Shown piece by piece: positions 18,621 to 27,977 of a stretch of 64,000 nucleotides of DNA (its first letter is position 1; each line of letters begins with the position of its first letter). The notes beneath the pieces are model-generated. The model had not been told where the DNA came from and made no database searches. It saw nothing but the letters and a program-made list of their open reading frames with translations. The stretch is from an uncultured Muribaculaceae bacterium (GTDB taxonomy: Bacteria > Bacteroidota > Bacteroidia > Bacteroidales > Muribaculaceae). Both the position numbers and the translations under genes were made by a program. The stretch spans positions 1 through 64,000 of the forward strand of contig CAJUOB010000003.1 of NCBI GenBank assembly GCA_910587915.1, read 5' to 3'.

Positions 18621-19069
18621 TCCCGCAGTTTTGAATCTATCACTATAGTCACCGGGCCGTCGTTTATCAGCTCGACTTGCATATCGGCTCCGAATACACC
18701 GGTTGCCACCGGCTGGCCGATGGCTTCGCTCGCGAGTGTGCAGAACAGTTCGTAGAGCGGTATGGCAAGTTCATGGCCTGCGGCATGGATATAACTCGGG
18801 CGATTGCCCTTGCGTGTAGAGGCATTAAGGGTGAACTGGCTTATGGCGAGTATCTGACCGCCGGCATCTATTACCGAGCGGTTCATCACTCCATTTTCGT
18901 CGGGAAAGATGCGCATGGCGGCGGTTTTGGCTGCCAACCAGCGCACATCGTCCTCGGTGTCGCCCTCGGCTACTCCTACGAGCACCATCAGGCCACGCCC
19001 GATTTCCGAATATAGTTTGCCGTCGATGCTCACGCTCGCGCGGCTCACGCGCTGTATCACTAATCTCAT
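18617..19069 (-). CDS. dtd: D-aminoacyl-tRNA deacylase
   Basis: It hydrolyses D-amino acids and mischarged glycine from tRNA. The two signature motifs of the dimer active site are present: SQFTL (near residue 78) and NDGPVT (near 137). Length 150 is normal. It starts seven bases after the stop of the RelA/SpoT homolog and overlaps the Dus gene by four bases, which makes a tight translation-quality and stringent-response operon. Confidence 0.96.
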   Translation of the reverse strand: MRLVIQRVSRASVSIDGKLYSEIGRGLMVLVGVAEGDTEDDVRWLAAKTAAMRIFPDENGVMNRSVIDAGGQILAISQFTLNASTRKGNRPSYIHAAGHELAIPLYELFCTLASEAIGQPVATGVFGADMQVELINDGPVTIVIDSKLRE

Positions 19070-19076
19070 ATCGGTT

Positions 19077-20945
19077 CTATATGCGTGCTACTGTGTCTAC
19101 GCCGGGGATGGCGCGTATATGGTGGATCACTGTCTGAAGCTCAGCTTCGGAGTGCACCCGGAACGCTATGCGGCAGGTGACTATGGAATCGACTGTCTCT
19201 GTGTTGAAGCTATCCATGCTCAGGTTGAGATCGTTGGTTATACAGTCGACGAGGTCTATGAAAAGGTGATAGCGGTCGACGGCTGTCACGTTTATTGCCA
19301 CCGGATAGAGAGTGTCGTCGGGTTTGTAGTCGACCGATACGATATTATCGCCCTGCTGGGTCGCCAGACGTATAGCTATGTCGCAGTCGCGTTTGTGGAT
19401 GGTGATTTCGCCATCTTCGTCGCGGAAGCCGATTACCTCATCGCCTGGAATCGGCAGGCAGTGGGAGCATCGGCGGAATTCGCTTTTTGGCAGCGATGCC
19501 AGATAAGCCTCGATAGCGTTCTTGGCCTTGTAGGTGATCACCGAGTCGAGCCAGTCGGGCTGTGGATGCACATCGTGGGCTGTGAAAATTTCCACCACAT
19601 CGCCACGGTGCAGACGTGCTTTTACCGAAGCAAGGAAATTGTTGAGGCGTGCATATTTCGCGTGCAGACCGAGTTCGGGATTGACCTCGAATGCGAAATC
19701 GAGCACGGTGGCTTTCTGCGGTAGTACTACCGGTTTGCCCTTGGGCGTGAAAGTCATTATATCATCGTTGTAGAACGATGTGGCTACGTTCTCAAGGAAT
19801 GTGCTTCCGTCGAGTCCATGATGGGCTATGTCGCGCAGAATGGAGCGGAATTTCTCGATCCAGCGGCGGATATTGTCGTCGGAGCGGTCGGCGATGCATC
19901 CCAGGCGGGAGTCGCGTATCATCCGTTCGCTGCTGATGTGCACTTCCTGCCAGCGGCCGAAGTCGGCCAGCAGCTTCACGTGGAAACTCTGGTAGCCGTT
20001 TTCCTTTGGCGAGTCTATGTAGTTGGTTATGCCGCCCGGCTTCTCCTTGAAGCGGTCGGTGAGTATGGAGTAGATGCGCAGAGCCATGTTCTTCTCGGTG
20101 ACACCGGCCGGACATTCGAATACGATCTCGGTGAAGTGGCGGTATTTCAGATGGTTGAAGTCGTCGCCGAATTTGTGCATCTTGCGCCATACGCTGTAGG
20201 GATGGCGGTATTCAATGTATACGCGGGCTTTTATGCCTCGGTCCTTCAGAATCTGGCGTATCTCTCCGCAGAACACTTCGAGGCGTTCGGCCTGTGCGCG
20301 GCGGTCGCCTTCGATGAGTCTGTCGAGCTCTTCATATTCGTGGGGACAGCGGAAGCGGAAGCTCAGGTTCTCGAGCTCGGTCTTCACATGGTAGAGGCCG
20401 AGACGGTTGGCCAGCGGTGCGTAGAAGTAGTCGGTCTCACCGGCTATCTTCATTTGCTTGTCGGGCCGCATCGAGGAGAGCGTGCGCATGTTGTGCAGAC
20501 GGTCGGCAAGTTTCACCAATATGGCGCGGATGTCGTACTGGATGGAGTTGAGCATCTGCTTGAAGTTGTCGAGCTGACGCGACATCTCGTACTTGTCTTT
20601 CTTCTGCTTTGTCACCACACTCACCAGGAAGGCCACGTCGTCGCCGAAGCGCTCGCGTATGTCGTCGATGGTATAGTCGGTATCTTCCACTACATCGTGC
20701 AGGAAGGCTGCGATCACAGGATTGGCGCCGAGCGAAAGCTCTTGAGCCGCAATCAGTGCCACGGCTATAGGGTGCAGTATGTATGGCTCGCCCGTCTTGC
20801 GTTTCTGTGGGGCATGAGCCTCGCGTGCGAGGGCAAAGGCATCGCGTATGCGCTTCATGTCCTCAGGCGATGCCTGGCTTTCCATGGCGGCGAATACCTG
20901 GCCGGCGCGCTCGTCGATAATCTTGTCGTAGTCCGTGTCTTCCAT
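19077..20945 (-). CDS. RelA/SpoT-family protein, hydrolase type
   Basis: RSH proteins set (p)ppGpp levels. The HD hydrolase domain is complete (H58; HDVVEDT at 83-89). The synthetase-like region (about 220-340) keeps SVWRKM, NYIDSPKENGYQSFH and EVHIS, but the conserved DLxGxR segment reads FNHLKYRHF and the final MHxxAExGxAxHW reads MIRDSRLGCIADRSDDN. A TGS domain (TFTPKGKPVVLPQKATVLDFAFEVN) and a C-terminal ACT domain follow. At 622 residues it is about 100 shorter than usual long RSH proteins. I infer a SpoT-like protein that mostly degrades (p)ppGpp. It is the first gene of the spoT-dtd-dus operon and is divergent from the sigma-54 activator. Confidence 0.88.
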   Translation of the reverse strand: MEDTDYDKIIDERAGQVFAAMESQASPEDMKRIRDAFALAREAHAPQKRKTGEPYILHPIAVALIAAQELSLGANPVIAAFLHDVVEDTDYTIDDIRERFGDDVAFLVSVVTKQKKDKYEMSRQLDNFKQMLNSIQYDIRAILVKLADRLHNMRTLSSMRPDKQMKIAGETDYFYAPLANRLGLYHVKTELENLSFRFRCPHEYEELDRLIEGDRRAQAERLEVFCGEIRQILKDRGIKARVYIEYRHPYSVWRKMHKFGDDFNHLKYRHFTEIVFECPAGVTEKNMALRIYSILTDRFKEKPGGITNYIDSPKENGYQSFHVKLLADFGRWQEVHISSERMIRDSRLGCIADRSDDNIRRWIEKFRSILRDIAHHGLDGSTFLENVATSFYNDDIMTFTPKGKPVVLPQKATVLDFAFEVNPELGLHAKYARLNNFLASVKARLHRGDVVEIFTAHDVHPQPDWLDSVITYKAKNAIEAYLASLPKSEFRRCSHCLPIPGDEVIGFRDEDGEITIHKRDCDIAIRLATQQGDNIVSVDYKPDDTLYPVAINVTAVDRYHLFIDLVDCITNDLNLSMDSFNTETVDSIVTCRIAFRVHSEAELQTVIHHIRAIPGVDTVARI

Positions 20946-20989
20946 CTGGCGTAGTAGTTTTGTAGGCTGTAAAATTAATGAAAATTGCG

Positions 20990-20997
20990 TATATTTG
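20990..20997 (+). promoter_or_regulatory. -7 box of the sigma-54 activator gene
   Basis: TATATTTG, ten bases before the ATG at 21007. The leader would be at most a few bases. A TTG at the standard distance was not found. Confidence 0.45.
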
Positions 20998-21006
20998 CAA
21001 TCGCAA

Positions 21007-22236
21007 ATGGAAAATGAACGATATAATGTGTCTCCGGCTGTGCAGCAGGCTAAACTCCGCTATGGCATAGTCGGCAATGCTCCCGCCCTCTCCGAGGCCG
21101 TGGAGCGTGCCCTGCGTGTGGCTCCCATCGATCTGTCGGTGCTTGTCACGGGCGAGAGTGGCACAGGCAAGGAATTTTTTCCGCAGATAATCCACGGAGC
21201 AGGTTCGCGCAAGCATTCCAAATATATAGCAGTGAACTGTGGCGCTATCCCAGAGGGTACCATCGATTCCGAGCTCTTCGGGCATGAGAAAGGTGCCTTT
21301 ACCGGCGCTGTCGATTCGCGTAAGGGATACTTCGAGGAGGCCGATGGCGGTACTATTTTCCTCGACGAAGTGGCCGAGCTTCCGCTCACCACCCAGGCAC
21401 GTCTGCTGCGTGTGCTTGAGACCGGCGAGTTTCTTAAGGTCGGATCGAGCAAGGTGCAGAAGACAAACATACGCATCGTTGCCGCCACCAATGTCGACCT
21501 TGTGCGCGCCGTCGCCGAAGGGCGCTTCCGCGAGGACCTATACTATCGTCTGTCGACCATTCAGATTCACGTGCCGCCACTGCGCGACCGCGGTAGCGAC
21601 ATCCGTCTGCTTGCACGTCGGTTCGCCTCGTCCTTTGCCGAGCGCTACAGCATGCCGCCCATCTCGTTCAGCGAAGAGGCCGATTCACTCATGCGCCACT
21701 ACCGCTGGCCGGGCAATGTCCGCCAGCTCAAGAATGTGGTGGAGCAGATGGGACTTTTCGAAGCCGGCCGCGAAATCGACGGTGAAACCCTCAAGAAATA
21801 CCTTCCTGCCGCCGCCGAGGCCTATATGCCTGCAACGGCGCGGGGAGAGCACAGCTACGACCGCGAGCGCGACATGCTCTTAGGGATGATATTCAATCTA
21901 CAGAGCCGTATCGACAGCCTGCAGCAGCAACTCGAGGCAAGGGGATCGCATGTGGCAGCCGATACCTCGGCTCATATCTTGCACGATGTCAAGGCCGAGC
22001 CTGTGGAGCCCGAGGCTTCCTTCCCAACCTCGCTGGTGGTGTCGTCGCGCCGCGATGAGGTCGTGGGTTATGCCGAGGTCGTGCCCGAAGCGCCATCCAC
22101 TCTCCGCGACAACGAGCGCGAGATGATCCGCGCGGCACTCGAACGCAACGACGGGCATCGCAAGGCGGCTGCCGCCGAGCTGAATATCTCCGAACGCACT
22201 CTCTACCGAAAAATCAAAGAATATGGTATCGAATAA
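21007..22236 (+). CDS. Sigma-54-dependent transcriptional activator
   Basis: An AAA+ enhancer-binding protein that remodels RNA polymerase-sigma54 with ATP. It has Walker A GESGTGKE (49-56), the sigma-54 contact loop GAFTGA (96-101), Walker B IFLDE (117-121), sensor motifs (RIVAATNVDL) and a C-terminal Fis-type helix-turn-helix (HRKAAAAELNISERTLYRKIKEYG). There is no N-terminal receiver or sensor domain, so its activity must be set by another route. The ATG at 21007 follows the -7 box; the frame also opens upstream to 20935, inside the divergent gene. It overlaps lptE by 14 bases. Confidence 0.94.
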   Translation: MENERYNVSPAVQQAKLRYGIVGNAPALSEAVERALRVAPIDLSVLVTGESGTGKEFFPQIIHGAGSRKHSKYIAVNCGAIPEGTIDSELFGHEKGAFTGAVDSRKGYFEEADGGTIFLDEVAELPLTTQARLLRVLETGEFLKVGSSKVQKTNIRIVAATNVDLVRAVAEGRFREDLYYRLSTIQIHVPPLRDRGSDIRLLARRFASSFAERYSMPPISFSEEADSLMRHYRWPGNVRQLKNVVEQMGLFEAGREIDGETLKKYLPAAAEAYMPATARGEHSYDRERDMLLGMIFNLQSRIDSLQQQLEARGSHVAADTSAHILHDVKAEPVEPEASFPTSLVVSSRRDEVVGYAEVVPEAPSTLRDNEREMIRAALERNDGHRKAAAAELNISERTLYRKIKEYGIE

Positions 22237-22744
22237 ATTACGTGCCGCCGCCGTCACGGCAGTATCTGCCCTGGTGCTCGCTTTGGCCGGATGCATAAGC
22301 TATAAATTCAACGGGTCGGCTCTCGACTACGATGTGTACCGCACCGTGAGTGTGTCGGAATTTCCTATCCGTGCCGCATTGGTATATCCGCCATTGCAGC
22401 AGACATTCGAGAATGAGCTCCTGAACTATATCGACCGCAACACCCGCCTGCAGGTGGTGGAAAGTGGTGCCGACCTTCAGCTCGAAGGCGAGATCACAGG
22501 CTATAATCTGAGTCCGCAGGCGGTGGCTGAGAGCGGCTATGCGTCGCAGACCCGACTTACCATCACAGTACGCGTGAAGTATACCGACAACAAGGAAGAA
22601 GGCAAGGACATCGACCAGTCGTTCAGTGCCTACCGCGACTTCCCGAGCACGGAAATGCTCACCGACGTGCAGGACCAGCTCTGCGACGAGATTTCCAAGG
22701 AACTTGTCGACCTGATTTTCAATGCCACTCTCGGCAACTGGTAG
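22223..22744 (+). CDS. lptE: LptE-family LPS assembly lipoprotein
   Basis: LptE plugs the LptD barrel that inserts lipopolysaccharide in the outer leaflet. The N-terminus is a lipoprotein signal (LVLALAGC, Cys 24). The rest (173 residues) fits the Bacteroidota LptE-like family, with ISYKFNGSALDY, a conserved FPIRAALVYPPLQQTFENEL and a long C-terminal helix. It overlaps the sigma-54 activator by 14 bases and abuts the next gene, so the envelope gene is co-expressed with the regulator. Confidence 0.82.
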   Translation: MVSNKLRAAAVTAVSALVLALAGCISYKFNGSALDYDVYRTVSVSEFPIRAALVYPPLQQTFENELLNYIDRNTRLQVVESGADLQLEGEITGYNLSPQAVAESGYASQTRLTITVRVKYTDNKEEGKDIDQSFSAYRDFPSTEMLTDVQDQLCDEISKELVDLIFNATLGNW

Positions 22745-22745
22745 A

Positions 22746-23528
22746 ATGGAGACCGACAGCCAATTTCTTATCAGGGTACTGAATGCGCCCGAAGGCTCTG
22801 TCGAGGCCGCCGATATGGAGCGGCTCCACGACCTTGCTTGCCGTTATCCTTACTTCACGGTGCCTTCGCTTGCCATGCTGCGCCATGGCGGAGAGGATGC
22901 CGCCGGCACTGAGGACAGGCAGCGCTATCTGGCGGTGGCAGTACCGTCGCGGCGCACTCTTGCATTTGCAGCCCATGGCGCTGAGTGGCGCGATTTCTAT
23001 CCGCCTGTGCAGGATGCTGAGGCGAAGCGTACCGATGATGTCATCGATATCTTTCTGCAGACCTATGGCTCGTGCTCGCCCGAGGAAGAGGCGTTGCTGG
23101 AGCGCATGATATTCAATCCCACGCCCGACTACAGCGAGATGCTGGCGCGCGAGGAGCAGGAGAATCTGCCTGCCGAGGCTCCTCCTTCCGACGACAGTCA
23201 GGATGCGCGTATTGCCGCATTTATACTCAGTCAGCACCCTGCGGCACGCCATGAGGAGAAGCCTGCTCCCGAGCCTGAAGCCGAGGAGACCGCGAGACCT
23301 GTCGCACGACCCGAACACAGCGACGACTCTCTTCTTAGCGAAAGCCTTGCCCGTATTTTCATAAAACAGCACCGCTACGAGCGTGCATATGAAATTATAT
23401 CTGGTCTTAGCTTGAAATTTCCAAAAAAAAGTGCTTACTTTGCAGACCAATTGCGTTTTCTGCAAAAATTGATTATAAACCAGCGCCGTCTCAAGGCCCG
23501 TGAGGGCGGCGGCACCGCTAAAAATTAA
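22746..23528 (+). CDS. Conserved hypothetical protein with C-terminal helical repeat
   Basis: I do not recognise a named function. The ATG at 22746 lies one base after the lptE stop; the frame is also open to 22722. The 260-residue protein is acidic, has no signal peptide or membrane span, and has a low-complexity Pro/Glu stretch near 165-190. Its C-terminus (SLARIFIKQHRYERAYEIISGLSLKFPKKSAYFADQLRFL) looks like one TPR-type helical hairpin. It sits between lptE and secG, which suggests an envelope-biogenesis role; that is inference from position. Confidence 0.75.
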   Translation: METDSQFLIRVLNAPEGSVEAADMERLHDLACRYPYFTVPSLAMLRHGGEDAAGTEDRQRYLAVAVPSRRTLAFAAHGAEWRDFYPPVQDAEAKRTDDVIDIFLQTYGSCSPEEEALLERMIFNPTPDYSEMLAREEQENLPAEAPPSDDSQDARIAAFILSQHPAARHEEKPAPEPEAEETARPVARPEHSDDSLLSESLARIFIKQHRYERAYEIISGLSLKFPKKSAYFADQLRFLQKLIINQRRLKAREGGGTAKN

Positions 23529-23537
23529 TATTAAACT

Positions 23538-23912
23538 ATGCACGTTGTCATAATTGTCTTGACAGTCATCGTTGCCATCCTGCTGATTGGCATTGTTCTC
23601 ATCCAGAAGTCGAAAGGCGGCGGTCTGTCGTCGCAGTTCGGTGGCGCCAACGCCGTAATGGGCGTCCGCCAGACCAACACTTTCCTCGAAAAAGCCACCT
23701 GGACACTGGTGAGCGCTCTCGTAGTACTCTCTATCATCTCGGCTTTCACCATGCCCAAAGCATCGGTTGGCACAGAACTCCGCACCAAGCCCGTGGCTCC
23801 CGCAGCCCCCGCAGCTCCCGCCGGTCAGTTCGATACTCCTGTTGCCGTTGAAGAGGCCGCCGCTGAAATCGTGGAAGTGCCCGCAGCAGCCGACGAAGCC
23901 GCCGAGCAGTAA
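23538..23912 (+). CDS. secG: Preprotein translocase subunit SecG
   Basis: SecG assists the SecYE channel. Two hydrophobic helices (VVIIVLTVIVAILLIGIVLI and LVSALVVLSIISAF) flank the conserved KSKGGGLSSQFGG linker, the hallmark of SecG. The 124 residues include an Ala/Pro/Glu-rich cytoplasmic tail of about 45 residues, longer than in E. coli. It ends the operon and is followed by a hairpin. Confidence 0.95.
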   Translation: MHVVIIVLTVIVAILLIGIVLIQKSKGGGLSSQFGGANAVMGVRQTNTFLEKATWTLVSALVVLSIISAFTMPKASVGTELRTKPVAPAAPAAPAGQFDTPVAVEEAAAEIVEVPAAADEAAEQ

Positions 23913-23937
23913 TACATATTGCCCATAAACATGCATT

Positions 23938-23961
23938 CCCACGGGGCTTTTCCCTCGTGGG
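23938..23961 (+). terminator. Hairpin after secG
   Basis: CCCACG (23938-23943) pairs with CGTGGG (23956-23961), with an inner GGG/CCC and a TTTT loop. The bases that follow are T-rich but interrupted (TTGTGTTGTTT), so it is a weak to moderate intrinsic terminator. Confidence 0.55.
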
Positions 23962-23981
23962 TTGTGTTGTTTAAATGAACT

Positions 23982-25229
23982 ATGAAGAGAAGTGACTTTG
24001 AAGTGATGGCTCCCGTGGGGAGCTACGAATCGCTGAGCGCCGCGCTCGACGCCGGTGCCGATGCGGTATATTTTGGAGTGGAAGGGTTGAATATGCGCTC
24101 GCGTTCGAGTGCCAATTTCACCCTCGATGATCTCCGGGAAATAGTGCGACGTTGCAAAGAACGCGACGTGAAGACATATCTTACCGTCAACACTATCGTG
24201 TACGATGGCGAGATGGAAAAGCTCGAGGGCATAGTTGCCGCAGCAGCAGAGGCCGGCATATCGGCCGTCATAGCATCCGATGTCGCTGTGTTCGCCGCAT
24301 GCCGCCGTCACGGTGTGGATGTCCACATTTCCACCCAGTGCAACATATCCAATATCGAGGCCGTGCGCTTCTACTCGGCTTTTGCCGATGTGATGGTGCT
24401 CGCCCGTGAGTTGAGTCTCGAGCAGGTGAAAGCCATATCCGACACCATTGCAGCCGAGAATATCTGCGGCCCCAACGGTCGCCGGGTGCGCATCGAGATG
24501 TTCTGCCACGGTGCTTTGTGTATGGCTGTGTCAGGTAAGTGCTATCTGAGTCTCCACCAAATGAATTCGAGCGCCAATCGCGGTGCTTGTACCCAGATCT
24601 GCCGTCGTGGTTATGGAGTCACCGACCTCGAGACAGGCGACGAGCTAACGGTGGAGAACAAATACATAATGTCGCCCAAGGATCTTAAGACCATCCACTT
24701 CCTCGACCGAATGATGGATGCAGGAGTGAGTGTGTTCAAAATCGAAGGACGCGCCCGTGGACCCGAGTACGTCAAGACCGCTGTCGAGTGCTATTCAGAG
24801 GCTATCACTGCCATATGCGACGGTACCTTTGGCAAAGAGAGGGTAGAGGAGTGGGACACGCGTCTCGCCACTATTTTCAACCGTGGATTCTGGGACGGCT
24901 ACTATCTCGGCCAGCGCCTTGGCGAGTGGTCGGGCAAGTATGGCTCGAGTGCGACCCGTGTGAAACAGTATGTGGCCAAGGGCGTGAAATGGTTCTCGCG
25001 ACTTGGTGTCGGTGAATTTTTCATGGAAGGCGCCGAATTGTGTGTCGGCGACGAGGTGATAATCACTGGCCCGACCACAGGTGCGCTCATCATCAAGGTC
25101 GAAGACATACGTGTCGACGGCAAGAGCGTGGACCGCGCCGTGAAAGGCGACAGCTTCTCAATCGCTGTCCCCGCCAAGATCCGCCCCGCCGACCGCCTCT
25201 ACCGCTGGCTCCCCACCGAGCATAATTAA
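23982..25229 (+). CDS. U32 peptidase-family protein
   Basis: The U32 family includes collagenase-like proteins and the tRNA U34 hydroxylation enzymes TrhP and RlhA. The 415-residue protein begins with DFEVMAPVGSYESLSAALDAGADAVYFG, the TIM-barrel N-terminus of the family, and carries the U32 signature EMFCHGALCMAVSGKCYLS with its Cys residues. Further Cys (RGACTQICRRGY) fit an Fe-S cluster. A C-terminal beta domain binds or recognises RNA in relatives. A role in tRNA hydroxylation (TrhP-like) is more likely than proteolysis, but this is inference. Confidence 0.88.
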   Translation: MKRSDFEVMAPVGSYESLSAALDAGADAVYFGVEGLNMRSRSSANFTLDDLREIVRRCKERDVKTYLTVNTIVYDGEMEKLEGIVAAAAEAGISAVIASDVAVFAACRRHGVDVHISTQCNISNIEAVRFYSAFADVMVLARELSLEQVKAISDTIAAENICGPNGRRVRIEMFCHGALCMAVSGKCYLSLHQMNSSANRGACTQICRRGYGVTDLETGDELTVENKYIMSPKDLKTIHFLDRMMDAGVSVFKIEGRARGPEYVKTAVECYSEAITAICDGTFGKERVEEWDTRLATIFNRGFWDGYYLGQRLGEWSGKYGSSATRVKQYVAKGVKWFSRLGVGEFFMEGAELCVGDEVIITGPTTGALIIKVEDIRVDGKSVDRAVKGDSFSIAVPAKIRPADRLYRWLPTEHN

Positions 25230-25330
25230 TAATTGATAATGTATAATTAATAGTTAAAGCCTTGATTGTTAATTGTGCGTTGTCGATTGTTTAAAGCATT
25301 ATTAATTATTCATTATTAATTATTCATTGA
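25222..25330. repeat. AT-rich inverted repeat between U32 and YfhO genes
   Basis: The gap is almost only A and T at both ends. The left part (TAATTAATAATTGATAATG) and the right part (two direct copies of ATTAATTATTCATT) are roughly inverted to each other around a central TTGATTGTTAATTG core. No promoter box fits well. It may be a dispersed intergenic repeat or protein-binding AT tract. Confidence 0.45.
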
Positions 25331-25337
25331 AAAAATC

Positions 25338-27977
25338 ATGGATAAAGTCAAGGCATATTTTGCCAGGCCACAGGTATGGGGCTTTTTTGTATCTGTGGCT
25401 GTGATGGCCATAATCTCGCTCGCTTTCTTCTACCCCGATAACTTCGAGGGTAACAGTCTGCGTCAGCCCGACATGCAGCAAGGTGCTGCCAACGGCCACG
25501 AAGCGGCTGCTTTCGAAGCCGAAACCGGTGAAAAAGCACTGTGGACCAATTCGCTATTCGGCGGTATGCCCACTTTCCAGATTTCGCCAAGCTATCCTTC
25601 GAACAGCCTTTTCACATGGCTGAACACAGTATATGGCCTTGGATTGCCGGCGCCCTCGAATCTGCTGTTCATGATGATGATGGGCTTCCTGCTGCTGCTC
25701 TTCGCATTGAAAATGCGGTGGTACTATGCCCTTATCGGTGCTGTTGCCTGGGGTTTTTCTTCGTATTTTATCATAATAATCGGCGCGGGTCATATATGGA
25801 AATTCCTGGCTCTTAGCTATGTGCCCCCGACGATTGCAGGATTCATACTCCTATACCGCGGCCGACGGATTGCCGGAGCAGCCATGCTGGCTCTGTTTGC
25901 CATGCTGCAGCTCAATGCCAATCACCCGCAGATGACCTACTACTTCGGACTCACCATGGCGATTATGGCTATCTGCTATCTGGTGGACGCTATCCGTGCG
26001 CGGCGCATGCGCCGCTGGCTCGCTGCCACCGGTATTGCCATCGGAGCAGGCGTGCTTGCGCTTGGTGCGAATGCCCCGTCGCTCTACAATACCTATGAAT
26101 ATTCCAAGGAAACCAAGCGCGCCACCAGCGAGCTTACCCCTCTCGAAAGTACATCGGCTGCTCCGGCCGAGCGTCCTACCGGAGGTCTGCCCAAGTCGGA
26201 TATTGTAGGATGGAGCTATGGCCGTGCCGAGATGTTCTCGTTGGTAGTGCCTAATGTGCGCGGCGGAGCCTCTGCCCGTCCTGAGCAGGGCGCCATGCAG
26301 CATATGAGTCTCGCCCAGCTCGACGGGGCTGCAGACTATGCCGACAACCAGTCCACGAGCATGCTGCTACAGTACCTCACCCAGTACTTCAACAACTCAG
26401 AGGGCACCAATGGCCCCGTATATGTAGGTGTTCTTATATTCGCATTCTTCCTGCTTGGCTGCTTCATAGTGCGTGGTCCCCTCAAATGGGCATTGGTGGC
26501 CGCTACCATCATGTCGATATTGCTCTCCCTCGGTGCAAATCTCGAGTGGCTCACCGACCTGATGATATATCACTTCCCGATGTACAGCAAGTTCCGTGCC
26601 GTAGAGAGCATTCTGGTGGTTGCGGAGTTCTGCATGCCCCTGCTTGCCATCCTCGCACTGGCACAGTTGCTGCGCGACGGTGCCGACGGTTGGAAGAAAT
26701 ATCGTCGCGCCATCATCGTATCATTTGCTTTCCCGGCGCTTGTGGCTCTGGTTGCCGTTGTATTGCCCTCGGCTTTCGGTGCAGCCATCAACGATGCCGA
26801 CCGCATGTACTCCGAGCAGCTGCAGCAGCAGGTGGCCGAGTACTATCGCCAGTCGGGAGTGCCCGACTCTCAGATCGCACAGGCAGTGTATGCCTTCTCG
26901 CTTGCTAATCCTGAAAATGTAGAGGCGGTGAGCTCGCTCCGTTTCGGTCTTGTCCGGGCCGATGGTTGGCGCTCGCTTCTCTTCCTGGCGCTCGGTGCTG
27001 CGGTGCTCGCGCTTTTCTACAGCGGAAAAGCTCGGCGAGGTATAGCTGTCGCCGGTATTGGTGTGCTTGTGCTTGTCGACCTGTATTCCGCCGACAAACG
27101 CTATGTTTCGCATAGCTCGTTCGGTCCTGCCGATGAGGGCGGAGAGATTGTATTTACTCCCGATGCCTACGACAATGCCATCCTGGCCGATTCTGTGGGC
27201 GAATACCGTGTGTTCGACATTCCGGGCTTCTATGGCGCTGACCGTTCATACTTCCATCACACACTCGGCGGATACCATGCAGCAAAACTGCGCCGCTATG
27301 AAGACCTCATACAGCGCAAGCTCTCGCCCGTGCTCCGCTATGGATATATGCCGGGCGACCCTGTGCTCGATGATCCGCGTGTGGCACAGATTGCAGGCGA
27401 TCTCCGCACCGGCTACCGTGTGGCCGATATGCTCAATGCCCGCTATGTGATTACCGGAGATGCCGAGAACCCATTGGTGCGCAACGACGATGCCTTGGGC
27501 AACGCATGGCTGGTGGACAACATCGTGTGGGTCGATGGTGCCGATGCCGAAATGGCAGCCCTCGACGCCGCCACTCTCGATTTCAGCCGCGAAGCAGTGG
27601 CCGACCGTGCGTTCGAGCCCGTATTGTCGCAGGCTCCCTCGCTGGCGCCCGGCGATACGATCTACATGACGTCGTACACCCCCAACGAACTTAAATACCA
27701 CGTCTCCACTGCAAAGGGTGGTGTGGGAGTGTTCTCCGAGATATATTTCCCCTGGGGATGGAAAGCTACTGTCGACGGTCAGCCCGCGGAGTTGGCGCGT
27801 GTCAACTATGTGCTGCGAGCCATGGCTCTTCCCGCCGGTAGCCACGAGGTGACCATGCGCTTCGAACCCGCGTCGGTGCGCACCACATCGTCGGTGGCAT
27901 ATGCCTGCGTCACCCTCATATATCTTTTGCTTGCCGCCGCCATATTTGTGGAAGGTCGCCGATGCAAACTCTATTGA
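25338..27977 (+). CDS. YfhO-family polytopic membrane protein
   Basis: It resembles the YfhO family, GT-C-fold membrane proteins that in Gram-positives take part in glycosylating teichoic acids. The N-terminal 560 residues contain about a dozen hydrophobic segments (WGFFVSVAVMAIISLAFFY; LLFMMMMGFLLLLFAL; and others). A large extracytoplasmic domain follows, and a last helix (SSVAYACVTLIYLLLAAAIFV) ends the protein at 879 residues. A conserved VFSEIYFPWGWKATVDGQPAEL near 800 is typical of the family. The sugar donor and acceptor are unknown. The next gene overlaps it by 16 bases. Confidence 0.85.
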   Translation: MDKVKAYFARPQVWGFFVSVAVMAIISLAFFYPDNFEGNSLRQPDMQQGAANGHEAAAFEAETGEKALWTNSLFGGMPTFQISPSYPSNSLFTWLNTVYGLGLPAPSNLLFMMMMGFLLLLFALKMRWYYALIGAVAWGFSSYFIIIIGAGHIWKFLALSYVPPTIAGFILLYRGRRIAGAAMLALFAMLQLNANHPQMTYYFGLTMAIMAICYLVDAIRARRMRRWLAATGIAIGAGVLALGANAPSLYNTYEYSKETKRATSELTPLESTSAAPAERPTGGLPKSDIVGWSYGRAEMFSLVVPNVRGGASARPEQGAMQHMSLAQLDGAADYADNQSTSMLLQYLTQYFNNSEGTNGPVYVGVLIFAFFLLGCFIVRGPLKWALVAATIMSILLSLGANLEWLTDLMIYHFPMYSKFRAVESILVVAEFCMPLLAILALAQLLRDGADGWKKYRRAIIVSFAFPALVALVAVVLPSAFGAAINDADRMYSEQLQQQVAEYYRQSGVPDSQIAQAVYAFSLANPENVEAVSSLRFGLVRADGWRSLLFLALGAAVLALFYSGKARRGIAVAGIGVLVLVDLYSADKRYVSHSSFGPADEGGEIVFTPDAYDNAILADSVGEYRVFDIPGFYGADRSYFHHTLGGYHAAKLRRYEDLIQRKLSPVLRYGYMPGDPVLDDPRVAQIAGDLRTGYRVADMLNARYVITGDAENPLVRNDDALGNAWLVDNIVWVDGADAEMAALDAATLDFSREAVADRAFEPVLSQAPSLAPGDTIYMTSYTPNELKYHVSTAKGGVGVFSEIYFPWGWKATVDGQPAELARVNYVLRAMALPAGSHEVTMRFEPASVRTTSSVAYACVTLIYLLLAAAIFVEGRRCKLY

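Noticed and set aside
19818..20954. Plus-strand frame opposite the RelA/SpoT homolog
   Set aside because: Shadow of a clear gene, with biased composition and no domain.
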